Shown: piece after piece, positions 46,466-55,124 of the stretch
How positions within the stretch are numbered: the stretch's first letter is position 1
Layout of the letters: the number at the start of each line of letters is the position of its first letter
The notes under the pieces: model-generated
The model's database searches: none
What the model saw: the letters and a program-made list of their open reading frames with translations, nothing else
Told to the model about the DNA's origin: nothing
Program-made: the position numbers and the translations under genes
Origin: Helicobacter sp. MIT 00-7814
GTDB lineage: Bacteria; Campylobacterota; Campylobacteria; Campylobacterales; Helicobacteraceae
Direction of reading: 5' to 3'
DNA: 64,000 nt
Assembly (NCBI RefSeq): GCF_003364115.1
Contig: NZ_NXLL01000002.1
Span: 60,291-124,290 of the forward strand

Positions 46466-48457
46466 CTAAAACTTCTTTTTATTTACATCGCTTAGGATAT
46501 CTTCAGCGATGGCATTTACCTTAGTTGTGATGTTGTTGGTGGCGTGTGCTACCTCGACATTTTCGTGTGTGATGGATTCTAGCTGCGTGATAGCCTCATT
46601 TATCTGACTTACGCCACTTGTTTGCTCTTGTATGGATTGTGCCATTTCGCTCATGCTTTGGACTAGCAGATTTACATTTGCTTCGATTTCGCCTAGTGAT
46701 TTTTGTGTGCGCTCTGCGAGCTTTCTCACTTCATCTGCCACGACTGCAAAGCCCCTGCCATGCTCGCCTGCGCGCGCTGCTTCGATAGCGGCATTGAGCG
46801 CTAGCAAGTTTGTCTGATCGGCAATATCTTTGATAATTCCGACGATATTTTGTATATCATCTGCTTGCCTTGTAGCCTCGGTTGTTTGATTGCTTACTTG
46901 CTGCATAGATGCGCTTATCTCTTCTATTGCAGAAGCGGATTGCTCAAGCGATGAGGCTTGAGTTTGCGAGCAAGAGATAAGTTTATTCATAGATTCTGCT
47001 AGTTGCTCGCTTTGGCTGGCTAGATCTTTGGCAAAGTTGCTAGATGCTACGAGCATTCCGCAAATTTCCTTGCCAAGCATATTTGCTGTGATTTCTACAT
47101 TTCCTTTAGCGTCTTCTATTTTGCTAGTAAAATCTAACGATTTATACGAGTCAAACACGCGATTTATGTCATTCATATCGCGCCCGATTTTTTGCTCGAG
47201 AATCTCTAGCATATTATTTAGCACATTTTTTAGCTCGTTTAGTTGCGGATTGCCCGGATTACAAGAGATACGCGCGCCAAAATTGCCCGCTTCTATCTCT
47301 TTGGCAGCTTCTATAGTTTGCTCCACCGCCTCTTCATCGCGCCTTACAGATTCTTTGGTATGCACTACATTTTCATTTATATCTTGGACGATTTTGGCAA
47401 ACTCACCATCGCATTTGACTTGTATATTATCGCAATCGCTACTTTTATGGTTGATAAACGCGAAGAAATTATGCAAGCCATTTTGTATGATAGGGAGGTT
47501 TTTCAGATAATACCACAATACAAAATTCACTATCGCCATAACCACGATTATCATCACAATTGAAGAGATGATTTGCTGATAAAGAGTTGTGCGTAATGCG
47601 TCATCATAATCAGAAAAAAGGCTAGAAGAGCAAAGCATCCAATCCTTGCTGTCTTTGATACACACGCCTACACGACTGCCTTGAAACTCATATAATATAA
47701 CACCCGTAGGTCTTAGCGTGTTTAGACTTTTTAGCTCATTGCGAAAAAGATTTATCACGCTAGCCACGCCCGGATCATCGGTGTTTATCAGATCAGGATT
47801 GGAATGCGATATGACATTGTCGCTGTCATCTGTTAGGAAAATATTAGTCGATTCGCTTCCGCGTAGTCTATCAAATTCTATCTGCAAATCGCTCAAAAAC
47901 ACATTCCCGCCCACGACTGCGACCAGTTTATCATCTATAAACACAGGCGCATACACAGACATAACCAGCTCATCATCTACATTCATATACGGCTCAGAAT
48001 AGCCAGATTTGCCCTTGCTTTTTGCCTCTTGATACCATATGCGTGTGCGCGCGTCAAATTTATTGGTGGCAGAGTCAAAATATGCGTATGGATTGTTTCT
48101 GCTTTCGCTTATTTTGATAAGAGAACCATCAGATTCAAACCCGATAAAAATCTCGCTAAATTCTATCACCGGTAACACATCTTGCAAAAGTTTAGTGGTG
48201 TATTCTCGAGATATATTGCCTTTTTCTGAGATGCTTTGCGCTAGAGCTTTCATACTTTTGTGCTTAGGTGAGAAAAACTCATCTATAAACAGCATACCAG
48301 CTTTGATACTTTCCTGCCTTGAGTGCGTCATATTATCGATGATGCCTTGTTTGCTTATGTTGTAACTTATTACTGCGATGATTACCGAGCTTATCACTAG
48401 TGCGATAAGCGTGATTAGCGACATTTTGCGTCGCATTCCCATGTTTTTCATGACCAC
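46466..48457 (-). CDS. Methyl-accepting chemotaxis protein with periplasmic CACHE-type sensor
   Basis: 663 residues. TM1 is about 12-33, a ~270-residue periplasmic domain follows with dCACHE features ([34 protein letters not shown]), TM2 is about 300-325 ([20 protein letters not shown]), then a HAMP-like linker and the signalling domain with [19 protein letters not shown]. dCACHE domains usually bind amino acids or small carboxylates. The ligand is unknown. Confidence 0.93.
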   Translation of the reverse strand: MVMKNMGMRRKMSLITLIALVISSVIIAVISYNISKQGIIDNMTHSRQESIKAGMLFIDEFFSPKHKSMKALAQSISEKGNISREYTTKLLQDVLPVIEFSEIFIGFESDGSLIKISESRNNPYAYFDSATNKFDARTRIWYQEAKSKGKSGYSEPYMNVDDELVMSVYAPVFIDDKLVAVVGGNVFLSDLQIEFDRLRGSESTNIFLTDDSDNVISHSNPDLINTDDPGVASVINLFRNELKSLNTLRPTGVILYEFQGSRVGVCIKDSKDWMLCSSSLFSDYDDALRTTLYQQIISSIVMIIVVMAIVNFVLWYYLKNLPIIQNGLHNFFAFINHKSSDCDNIQVKCDGEFAKIVQDINENVVHTKESVRRDEEAVEQTIEAAKEIEAGNFGARISCNPGNPQLNELKNVLNNMLEILEQKIGRDMNDINRVFDSYKSLDFTSKIEDAKGNVEITANMLGKEICGMLVASSNFAKDLASQSEQLAESMNKLISCSQTQASSLEQSASAIEEISASMQQVSNQTTEATRQADDIQNIVGIIKDIADQTNLLALNAAIEAARAGEHGRGFAVVADEVRKLAERTQKSLGEIEANVNLLVQSMSEMAQSIQEQTSGVSQINEAITQLESITHENVEVAHATNNITTKVNAIAEDILSDVNKKKF

Positions 48458-48747
48458 CCCTTAAAAGTTGATAAACCGCTATACATCATCGATATAAAGC
48501 TGTTTTGCAGGCTTTGTTTATCTAAGCAGAATCTAAACCTTTAATTAGATTTTAGCTTAATTTTTTGTCGCAAAAACTGCAAAATAGCTTCATGTTTAAA
48601 TCATCATGCTGGTGAGCCTTAAAGCATGGGCTTTGAACTACGACTTGGCATTTATCTAAACCTTGTATATCGCCACAAAAATGCCAAATCTAAATATCAA
48701 GCACTTGATAGATATTTTAGCAGACAAATAAACGCATATGGCTTAAA

Positions 48748-49440
48748 TTATGAGAGATTTTCTAAGATTTTTTCTACCACGCCCAAAGGCTCTTTTGCAC
48801 GATAAATCGGGCGTCCAACGACGATAAAATCACTCCCCACGCGCTTTGCCATCTCTAAATCTGCCACGCGTTTTTGATCGTTGCTAGATTCATTAAAAGG
48901 GCGGATTCCGGGTGTGAGCGTGAGAAAATTCGGATTTGTGTAAGCCTTAATCTCGCTCACTTCAAAGCATGAGCACACCACGCCATCAATCCCGCTAGAA
49001 TCTGCGAGCATTGCCATTTTGCGCGCGTGGTTTGCAAGCGGTGCGTTATAAACAAGCTCAAAGCCTTGCGTATCAAAGCTTGTGAGCGCACTCACTGCCA
49101 AAATCAGCGGGAAATTATCCTGCGCGCGCGATTGAGCGCTTAAAAGCTTCATCGCCTCGATACCACTGCTTGCGTGGATTGTGAGCATATTTACCTGCAG
49201 TTTTGCGATTTCACACACCGCATCAAGCATCGTATTTGGAATATCATAAAGTTTCAAATCCAAAAAAAGCTTGAAATCCCCCAAAGCGCGGATTTCTTCT
49301 AAAAGGCTCGCCCCATCGCGCAAATACGCTTTCAAGCCAATTTTTAGCCACAATTCCTTGTCAAAGCGCCTCACATCGCGCACCAGCGATAAAGTCTCAT
49401 CTTTAGAATCTAAATCTAGCGCGATGCAAAGTTTTGGCAT
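48748..49440 (-). CDS. pyrF: Orotidine 5'-phosphate decarboxylase
   Basis: Final step of UMP synthesis. 230 residues with CIALDLDSKDE, the catalytic DLKLYDIPNTMLDA (Asp-x-Lys-x-x-Asp type motif), NMLTIHASSGIEAM, LTPGIRPF and VGRPIYRAKEP. Last gene of the can-kdsA-ribH-nusB-pyrF operon. Confidence 0.96.
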   Translation of the reverse strand: MPKLCIALDLDSKDETLSLVRDVRRFDKELWLKIGLKAYLRDGASLLEEIRALGDFKLFLDLKLYDIPNTMLDAVCEIAKLQVNMLTIHASSGIEAMKLLSAQSRAQDNFPLILAVSALTSFDTQGFELVYNAPLANHARKMAMLADSSGIDGVVCSCFEVSEIKAYTNPNFLTLTPGIRPFNESSNDQKRVADLEMAKRVGSDFIVVGRPIYRAKEPLGVVEKILENLS

Positions 49441-49463
49441 AACTTCTCCTTAAAATTTTATGT

Positions 49464-50114
49464 TTAGGGATTTTTAGGTTTTGTGGATTCTGCACGCTTA
49501 AAGCTTTTGTAAGGCTTTGGACTCTGTGTGCGCTTAGGGGTTGTGTTCTTTGATTGATTTGAATTATGGATTCTTTTTTGTGGCTTAGAATCTTGTTTTT
49601 TATGCTTAGAATTTTGCGTGGATTCTATGCGCGCTTGCGACGCATTTAGCCTGGCTTGTTTCAAAGCACTTTGCGTGGCTTTTATTTCGTTTAAATATTC
49701 TTGCAAATCTTTATCTTTGAGCGCTTTTTGTAGAGAATCTAGCACGCCATTAATGAGCTTTGGCGCGTTATCATCGCCATATGCCTTGCTAAGCTCGATT
49801 GCCTCATTTATGACAATCGGAACATCAGTTTTTTGGTAGCACATCTCATACGCGCCAAGTCGCAAAATCGCGCGCTCAATGTTTCCCAGTCGCTCAATAT
49901 CCCATTCCTTCAAATGCGCACTTATAAGGCTATCAAGCGCATCTTTTTGCTCCACCACGCCCAAAGTTAGGCACAGCGCGAATTCCTGCTGTTTGTGGCG
50001 GATTCTCTTTTCTTCTAAAATTTCTTTGGCATTTTTGAGCGCATCTTCATTTCCTAAATCATACGCATACAAAATGCCAATAACCGCGTTGCGCGCCTGC
50101 GTGCGTGTCGCCAA
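49464..50114 (-). CDS. nusB: Transcription antitermination protein NusB with long basic tail
   Basis: NusB binds boxA RNA with S10 in rRNA transcription. Residues 1-135 are standard NusB (ATRTQARNAVIGILYAYDLG, RAILRLGAYEM, VPIVINEAIELSKAYGDDN, INGVLDSL). The remaining ~80 residues are a Lys/Ser/Gln/Asn-rich, basic, probably disordered tail (KKQDSKPQKRIHNSNQSKN) absent from typical 140-residue NusB. It begins 2 bp after ribH. Confidence 0.94.
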   Translation of the reverse strand: MATRTQARNAVIGILYAYDLGNEDALKNAKEILEEKRIRHKQQEFALCLTLGVVEQKDALDSLISAHLKEWDIERLGNIERAILRLGAYEMCYQKTDVPIVINEAIELSKAYGDDNAPKLINGVLDSLQKALKDKDLQEYLNEIKATQSALKQARLNASQARIESTQNSKHKKQDSKPQKRIHNSNQSKNTTPKRTQSPKPYKSFKRAESTKPKNP

Positions 50115-50115
50115 A

Positions 50116-50586
50116 CTACACTCCTAGATTCTGATACAAATTCACAAGCTCAATAAGCGAGCTCATACTTTCAAAGCCCTTGTTACCGGCTTTTGTGCCT
50201 GCGCGCTCAATGGCTTGCTCGATAGTATCAGTAGTAAGCACGCCAAAAGTCACCGCCGCGCCGTATTTTAGCGTGGTGTTGGCAATGCCTTTTGTCGCCT
50301 CCGCCGCGACATAGTCAAAATGTGGCGTAGAGCCTCGGATAATCGCACCAAGACAGCAGATTCCATCATAATCGCCTTGTGAAAGCACTTTTTGCAATGC
50401 AAAAGGCACTTCATACGCGCCGGGCACAAGGATTAAATCTAGCAATTCCTCATTCCCCCCATGGCGCAAAAAGCAGTCTTTCGCGCCCTCGATAAGCTTG
50501 TCCGTGATGAGGTGATTAAAGCGAGAAGCGATGATTGCGATTTTCTCATCGCCTCGTAGTTGTAATTTCCCTTCGATAATGTTCAT
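50116..50586 (-). CDS. ribH: 6,7-dimethyl-8-ribityllumazine synthase
   Basis: Penultimate step of riboflavin synthesis. 156 residues with [47 protein letters not shown] and [24 protein letters not shown], all standard. Length normal. Tightly packed with nusB and kdsA. Confidence 0.97.
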   Translation of the reverse strand: MNIIEGKLQLRGDEKIAIIASRFNHLITDKLIEGAKDCFLRHGGNEELLDLILVPGAYEVPFALQKVLSQGDYDGICCLGAIIRGSTPHFDYVAAEATKGIANTTLKYGAAVTFGVLTTDTIEQAIERAGTKAGNKGFESMSSLIELVNLYQNLGV

Positions 50587-50616
50587 TTTTTTGCTCCTTT
50601 TTAGTGAAATTAATTT

Positions 50617-51444
50617 TTACGCATTTTGTGTGGAATTAAGCGTTGGTAAAAGCTCTTGCAAGCGCAATAAATCATCTACCAAGCCAAAAAGTTTAGCCGT
50701 TGGGACCATATTTGCCCCATCACTTAGGGCAGATTTTGGATCTAAATGTGTTTCGGCAAAAAATCCATCTACACCCACACTTGCCGCTGCGCGCGCAAGA
50801 TATGGGACAAATGAGCTATCTCCGCCACTTTTGCCACCAGCCATTCCAGGCATTTGCACGCTATGTGTCGCATCAAAAATCACCGGCGCAAACGCGCGCA
50901 TAATCACAAGAGAGCGCATATCAACGACAAGATTCCCATACCCAAAGCTATTGCCTCGCTCGGTAAGCCAGATACCATATTTTTTGCTTTCTTCATAAGT
51001 GGCTTCATTCCCACCGCGCGTTTTTATCGCCTTTAGCACGACATAGCGCATATCAGCGGGATTCATAAATTGCCCTTTTTTAATATTGACGATTTTATCA
51101 GTTTCTGCAACTTTGACTACTAAATCCGTCTGTCGGCACAAAAACGCCGGAATCTGTATCACATCAGCCACCTTTGCGATCGCTTCTGCTTGGCAACTTT
51201 CATGGATATCCGTAATGATTTTATAGCCAAATTCTTTTTTAATTTCTGCCAAAAGCTCCAAACCCTTCTCCAAACCCGGTCCGCGGTAAGAATCTAAACT
51301 CGTGCGATTTGCCTTATCAAAGCTTGCTTTGAAATAAAAGTCGATTTTTTCATTTTGCGCGATTGGCTGCAATGCCTTTGCTGTGGAGCTTAGATTCTCA
51401 TAACTTTCAATAACGCAAGGTCCGCTCATTAGAATCATTTGCAT
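50617..51444 (-). CDS. kdsA: KDO-8-phosphate synthase
   Basis: Condenses arabinose 5-phosphate with PEP to KDO-8-P for LPS inner core. 275 residues with [41 protein letters not shown] and [11 protein letters not shown]. Upstream of ribH on the same strand. Confidence 0.97.
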   Translation of the reverse strand: MQMILMSGPCVIESYENLSSTAKALQPIAQNEKIDFYFKASFDKANRTSLDSYRGPGLEKGLELLAEIKKEFGYKIITDIHESCQAEAIAKVADVIQIPAFLCRQTDLVVKVAETDKIVNIKKGQFMNPADMRYVVLKAIKTRGGNEATYEESKKYGIWLTERGNSFGYGNLVVDMRSLVIMRAFAPVIFDATHSVQMPGMAGGKSGGDSSFVPYLARAAASVGVDGFFAETHLDPKSALSDGANMVPTAKLFGLVDDLLRLQELLPTLNSTQNA

Positions 51445-51462
51445 ACAAATACCCCCTTAATT

Positions 51463-52116
51463 TTATTTTTTCTTGCTCTCTTTATGCACGATTGGTTTAA
51501 ACTCGCGCTTAATCATATTATAGTTAAGAATCTCCCCTGTTTCGATAATATAATACCAACCATATACATTTAGCTCGCCTCTATCAAAGCGTTCCTCCAC
51601 AAAAGGATAAGTAAGCAGATTTTCAAGCTGCTGCTCGACATTGATTTGCTCAGTCAGCCACACACGCTTTGATTTGCTAGAAGGCTTTAGCGCAAGCACC
51701 TTTTGCTTGACTGGTTCTAAAAGCTCAATCCACTTTTTGACATAAGGCGCGTTTTCAAGCTTTTGTGGTGGCTCATAAATCGCCGCGCACGCGCCACAAT
51801 TACTATGCCCGCAAATGATGACATTTTGCACTTCTAAAATCGTCAAAGCATACTCAATCGCTGAAGTAGTCGCAAGATAGCCCTTACGCATAAGATTAGA
51901 TTCTGTGTAAGGTGGGATAATATTCCCCACATTGCGCACCACAAACAAATCGCCCGGATCAGAACTTGTGATGAGATTTGGCACCACACGAGAATCCGCA
52001 CAGCTAATAAATAGCGTATGGGGATTTTGAGATTTTTTCAAACTTTCATAAAGCTCTTGGTGCGTGAGGAAATCCTCCTCTTGGAATCTAATCGCACCTT
52101 CAAATAATTCTTTCAT
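51463..52116 (-). CDS. Beta-carbonic anhydrase
   Basis: Interconverts CO2 and bicarbonate in the cytoplasm. 217 residues with zinc ligands in SCADSRVVP (Cys, Asp-Arg dyad) and ICGHSNCGACAAIY (His and Cys). VVRNVGNIIPPY is conserved. First gene of the operon; the homologue in H. pylori aids acid acclimation. Confidence 0.96.
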   Translation of the reverse strand: MKELFEGAIRFQEEDFLTHQELYESLKKSQNPHTLFISCADSRVVPNLITSSDPGDLFVVRNVGNIIPPYTESNLMRKGYLATTSAIEYALTILEVQNVIICGHSNCGACAAIYEPPQKLENAPYVKKWIELLEPVKQKVLALKPSSKSKRVWLTEQINVEQQLENLLTYPFVEERFDRGELNVYGWYYIIETGEILNYNMIKREFKPIVHKESKKK

Positions 52117-52220
52117 AAAATATTTACCCTTAATGTAGTTGCAAATTTAAAGCTAAATTATAACAAAAGCATTTATAATAGCGGCTTTATTTTTCTAAAC
52201 AAACTACAAAAAGGATTGCA

Positions 52221-53726
52221 ATGTTTGGGCAAATTGTTGATTTTATTGTGAATTTTGTCAGTGCAGCGGGGTATCTTGGGATATTTGCGATGATGTTTTT
52301 GGAATCTAGCTTTGTGCCTTTCCCTTCAGAAGTGGTGATGATACCTGCGGGCTATTTGGCGTATAAAGGCGAGATGAATGCAGTGATTGCGGTGATTGCA
52401 GGTATTGCGGGCTCACTTGCAGGCGCGCTATTTAATTACTACTTGGCGATAAAGTTTGGCAGGGATTTTCTTATCCGCTTTGGTAAATATTTTTTCTTTA
52501 CAGAATCCACAATGCAAAAAATGGAAAATTACTTCAAAAAGCATGGCGAGGTAAGCACCTTTATTGGGCGGCTTATTATGGGCGTTAGGCAATATATCTC
52601 GCTTCCAGCAGGACTCGCAAGAATGAATCTTGCGAAATTTAGCTTTTACACAAGCCTTGGCGCGGGTATTTGGGTGGTGATTTTGACAATCCTTGGCTGG
52701 TATATTGGCAAGCTTTTTGGCTCGGGCTTTGAGGTGGAAAACATTATCCACGCTTTCACTTCAAAAGAACTTGATGGCGCGCAAAGCACGATCAAATCCT
52801 ACGCAAAACTTGCCGGCTATGCCACATTAGTTTTTGTGTGTGCGGTGGGCGTGGCGTATGTGCTTTGGCAGAAGTTTAAAGAAAGCAAGCTAAAAAGAAT
52901 TATAAGTGTGGTGCTTGTGATGGGTGTATTTATCGGTGGGACAGCGTTTTTTGCACTTTCTAATAAGGCGCCAAAAATAGATTCTAATAATAAATTTGTC
53001 GCTTTGCATTTGGCGTATTTGCAAATGCTAGATTCTCAAAAAAATGCAGAATCTAGCGCGCAAAACAGCGCGTTAAATGGCGCGCCGGCAGAATCGCAAT
53101 TAGGAGCGCAATCACAAGCACAATTAGAATCAATGGAGGAGGCAATCGCGCTCAAGCAGCGCGCGGATAACAACAACTACAAGCTTATTGATTCTGAAAG
53201 TCTCGCTTCAGGGCTTAATGATTTTGTGATTATCGCTACTTTGCCACGCGGGATTTACAACCTCGGACTTATCCCAAATGCGAAACATTTTGGCTTTAGC
53301 AAGTCGCTAAGCTTAAATGAAGATGGCAGTGAGTGGAATTGGAAAGAGGATTCTCAAAATGGCGATATGAAGCAGTTTGTAGAGTTTTTGGGCGCGAATA
53401 AGGGCGCAAAAATCGTGTTTTATGACGAGGGAGATTCTATCTTTGCGCCCGCTGGGAGCGCGCATACCGCCATACTTTGGGCGCAACATTTAGGATACAC
53501 AGAGCTTTATCGCCTTGTGGGGGGCTTTGGCGCGTGGAAAGCGCTAGGCAAGCCTATCACAACGCAAATGCCTGAATGCTGTGAGCTTAGCGATGACAAG
53601 GCACACGACCACAGCACACACGGCGCAAATCACGAACATAGTGAGCATGGCGCGCATGACACGCATAACCACGACGCACATAGCGCACATGATAAAGCAC
53701 ACGACCACAGCGAGCACAAGCACTAA
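52221..53726 (+). CDS. DedA-family membrane protein fused to a rhodanese-like domain and a His-rich tail
   Basis: 501 residues. Residues 1-200 are DedA (ESSFVPFPSEVVMIPAGYL, GRLIMGVRQYISLPAGLAR), a polytopic family linked to undecaprenyl-phosphate or lipid translocation. After another helix (about 230-250) and a Gln/Ser/Ala-rich linker comes a rhodanese-like fold (about 320-455), in which the catalytic Cys position appears to be Asp in IVFYDEGDSIFAP, so it is probably inactive. The last 44 residues contain 15 His (e.g. HDHSTHGANHEHSEH), a likely metal-binding tail. TATAAT at 52174-52179. murG starts within its stop codon. Confidence 0.88.
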   Translation: MFGQIVDFIVNFVSAAGYLGIFAMMFLESSFVPFPSEVVMIPAGYLAYKGEMNAVIAVIAGIAGSLAGALFNYYLAIKFGRDFLIRFGKYFFFTESTMQKMENYFKKHGEVSTFIGRLIMGVRQYISLPAGLARMNLAKFSFYTSLGAGIWVVILTILGWYIGKLFGSGFEVENIIHAFTSKELDGAQSTIKSYAKLAGYATLVFVCAVGVAYVLWQKFKESKLKRIISVVLVMGVFIGGTAFFALSNKAPKIDSNNKFVALHLAYLQMLDSQKNAESSAQNSALNGAPAESQLGAQSQAQLESMEEAIALKQRADNNNYKLIDSESLASGLNDFVIIATLPRGIYNLGLIPNAKHFGFSKSLSLNEDGSEWNWKEDSQNGDMKQFVEFLGANKGAKIVFYDEGDSIFAPAGSAHTAILWAQHLGYTELYRLVGGFGAWKALGKPITTQMPECCELSDDKAHDHSTHGANHEHSEHGAHDTHNHDAHSAHDKAHDHSEHKH

Positions 53727-54856
53727 TGTTTGTTATCACAGGTGGTGGCACAGGCGGGCATTTAGCCATCGCAAAGGCACTTGCCATAGAGTTAAAAGCG
53801 CGCAATATTCCTTGCGTGTATATTGGCTCGACTTTGGGGCAGGACAAGCTTTGGTTTGGGGAATCTAGCGCAGATAGTGCAGACAAGGCAAATAGCGCAA
53901 ACAACGCGGGCGACACAAGTAACACAAGTAACGCAAGCGAGGCGCTTTTTGTAAAAACCTATTTTTTGGAAAGCACCGGCGTGGTGAATAAAAGAGGCTT
54001 AGCCAAACTTGGCGCGCTTTTAAAAATCGCAAACGCCGCAAAGCAAGCGCGCAAGATTTTTAAGAAACACAATGTGCGCGCAGTTATTAGCGTTGGCGGA
54101 TTTAGCGCAGCGGGTGCGAGCATTGGCGCGCTAGTTTGCAGGATTCCGCTTTTTATCCACGAACAAAACGCGGCGAGCGGGAGTTTGAATAAGATTCTTT
54201 CTCCCTTTGCAAAGGCAGTTTTTAGCTCATTCCCTCAAAGTGACGCAGGCTTTTTCAAAGCGCGCAATTTCGTGCAGTGCGCCTATCCGATACGCAAAGA
54301 GTTTTTTTCCAAAGCGCGCGTAAGGGAGAAAATAGATTCCGTGCTATTCCTTGGAGGCTCGCAAGGTGCGCGCGCGATAAACAATCTCGCCTTAGAGCTT
54401 GCGCCAAAACTTTTGGAGCACGGGATAAAAATTTCTCATCAATGTGGCAAAAACGACTTTGAGCGCGTCAGAGAATCTTACGCAAAGCAGGGGATTTTAG
54501 AGCGTGTGAATGCCTTTAGCTACAACCCAAATCTTGTCGAGCTTATGGCGCAAAGCGATGTTTGCATTTCGCGCTCAGGGGCTTCAAGCGTGTGGGAAAC
54601 CTGCGCAAATGGCTTGCCCTGCTTTTTTGTCCCCTATCCTTATGCACACAAAAATCATCAGTATTTCAACGCCCTTGAGTTCCAAAAAAAGGGGCTTGCG
54701 GAAATCTGCACTGAAGATAAGCTAGATTCTGCAAAGGTTTTGGCATTTTTGCAAAACTTAGCGCCAAAAATTTCTCAAATTTCCCAAACTCTGCAATCCA
54801 CAATTTCCCCAAATGGCGCAAAAGAAATCATCACTAAAATAGAATCTGCCTTGTAG
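53726..54856 (+). CDS. murG: UDP-GlcNAc transferase MurG (lipid II synthesis)
   Basis: Adds GlcNAc to lipid I at the inner membrane. 376 residues with FVITGGGTGGHLAIAKAL, VISVGGFSAAGASIGA, FIHEQNAASGSLNK, LFLGGSQGARAINNLA and SRSGASSVWETCANGLP. Between the first motif and YFLEST lies an extra Ser/Asn/Ala/Asp-rich stretch (ADSADKANSANNAGDTSNTS, about residues 50-72). Start overlaps the DedA gene by one base. Confidence 0.95.
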   Translation: MFVITGGGTGGHLAIAKALAIELKARNIPCVYIGSTLGQDKLWFGESSADSADKANSANNAGDTSNTSNASEALFVKTYFLESTGVVNKRGLAKLGALLKIANAAKQARKIFKKHNVRAVISVGGFSAAGASIGALVCRIPLFIHEQNAASGSLNKILSPFAKAVFSSFPQSDAGFFKARNFVQCAYPIRKEFFSKARVREKIDSVLFLGGSQGARAINNLALELAPKLLEHGIKISHQCGKNDFERVRESYAKQGILERVNAFSYNPNLVELMAQSDVCISRSGASSVWETCANGLPCFFVPYPYAHKNHQYFNALEFQKKGLAEICTEDKLDSAKVLAFLQNLAPKISQISQTLQSTISPNGAKEIITKIESAL

Positions 54857-55060
54857 ATTCTATTTTTATTTCCCTTTTTGCGCGTCCATGCTTAGAGATT
54901 GCAAGGTATAAAATCACTCATCGCCATTTTTTAATTCTCAATTTGTTAGCATTCTTTTAAGCATTTCCCCATTTTTTTACATAAGATTCTGTGAAAATGT
55001 TACAATTTGTTAATTTTTGCAAATTATGAAAGCCATTCTTAGTTATTTTAAGGTTTGTTG

Positions 55061-55069
55061 TTTTTTTTT
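55061..55069. repeat. T9 run next to a -10-like sequence upstream of the TonB receptor gene
   Basis: Nine T directly precede GTATAAAAT (about 55070-55078), 55 bp upstream of the receptor start. Poly-T runs between -35 and -10 alter promoter spacing in some Helicobacter adhesin genes; here the arrangement permits this but does not prove it. Confidence 0.5.
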
Positions 55070-55124
55070 GTATAAAATTGCATTCACCACAACAAAAATC
55101 TTTTTTGCTTATGAGGAGAAGCTT

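Noticed and set aside
48600..48690. TTGGCATTT/AAATGCCAA inverted repeat (48645-48653, 48679-48687) as a small RNA gene
   Set aside because: The loop is 25 nt, no clear promoter or T-run accompanies it, and the gap upstream of the chemoreceptor gene shows nothing else. It stays a weak observation.
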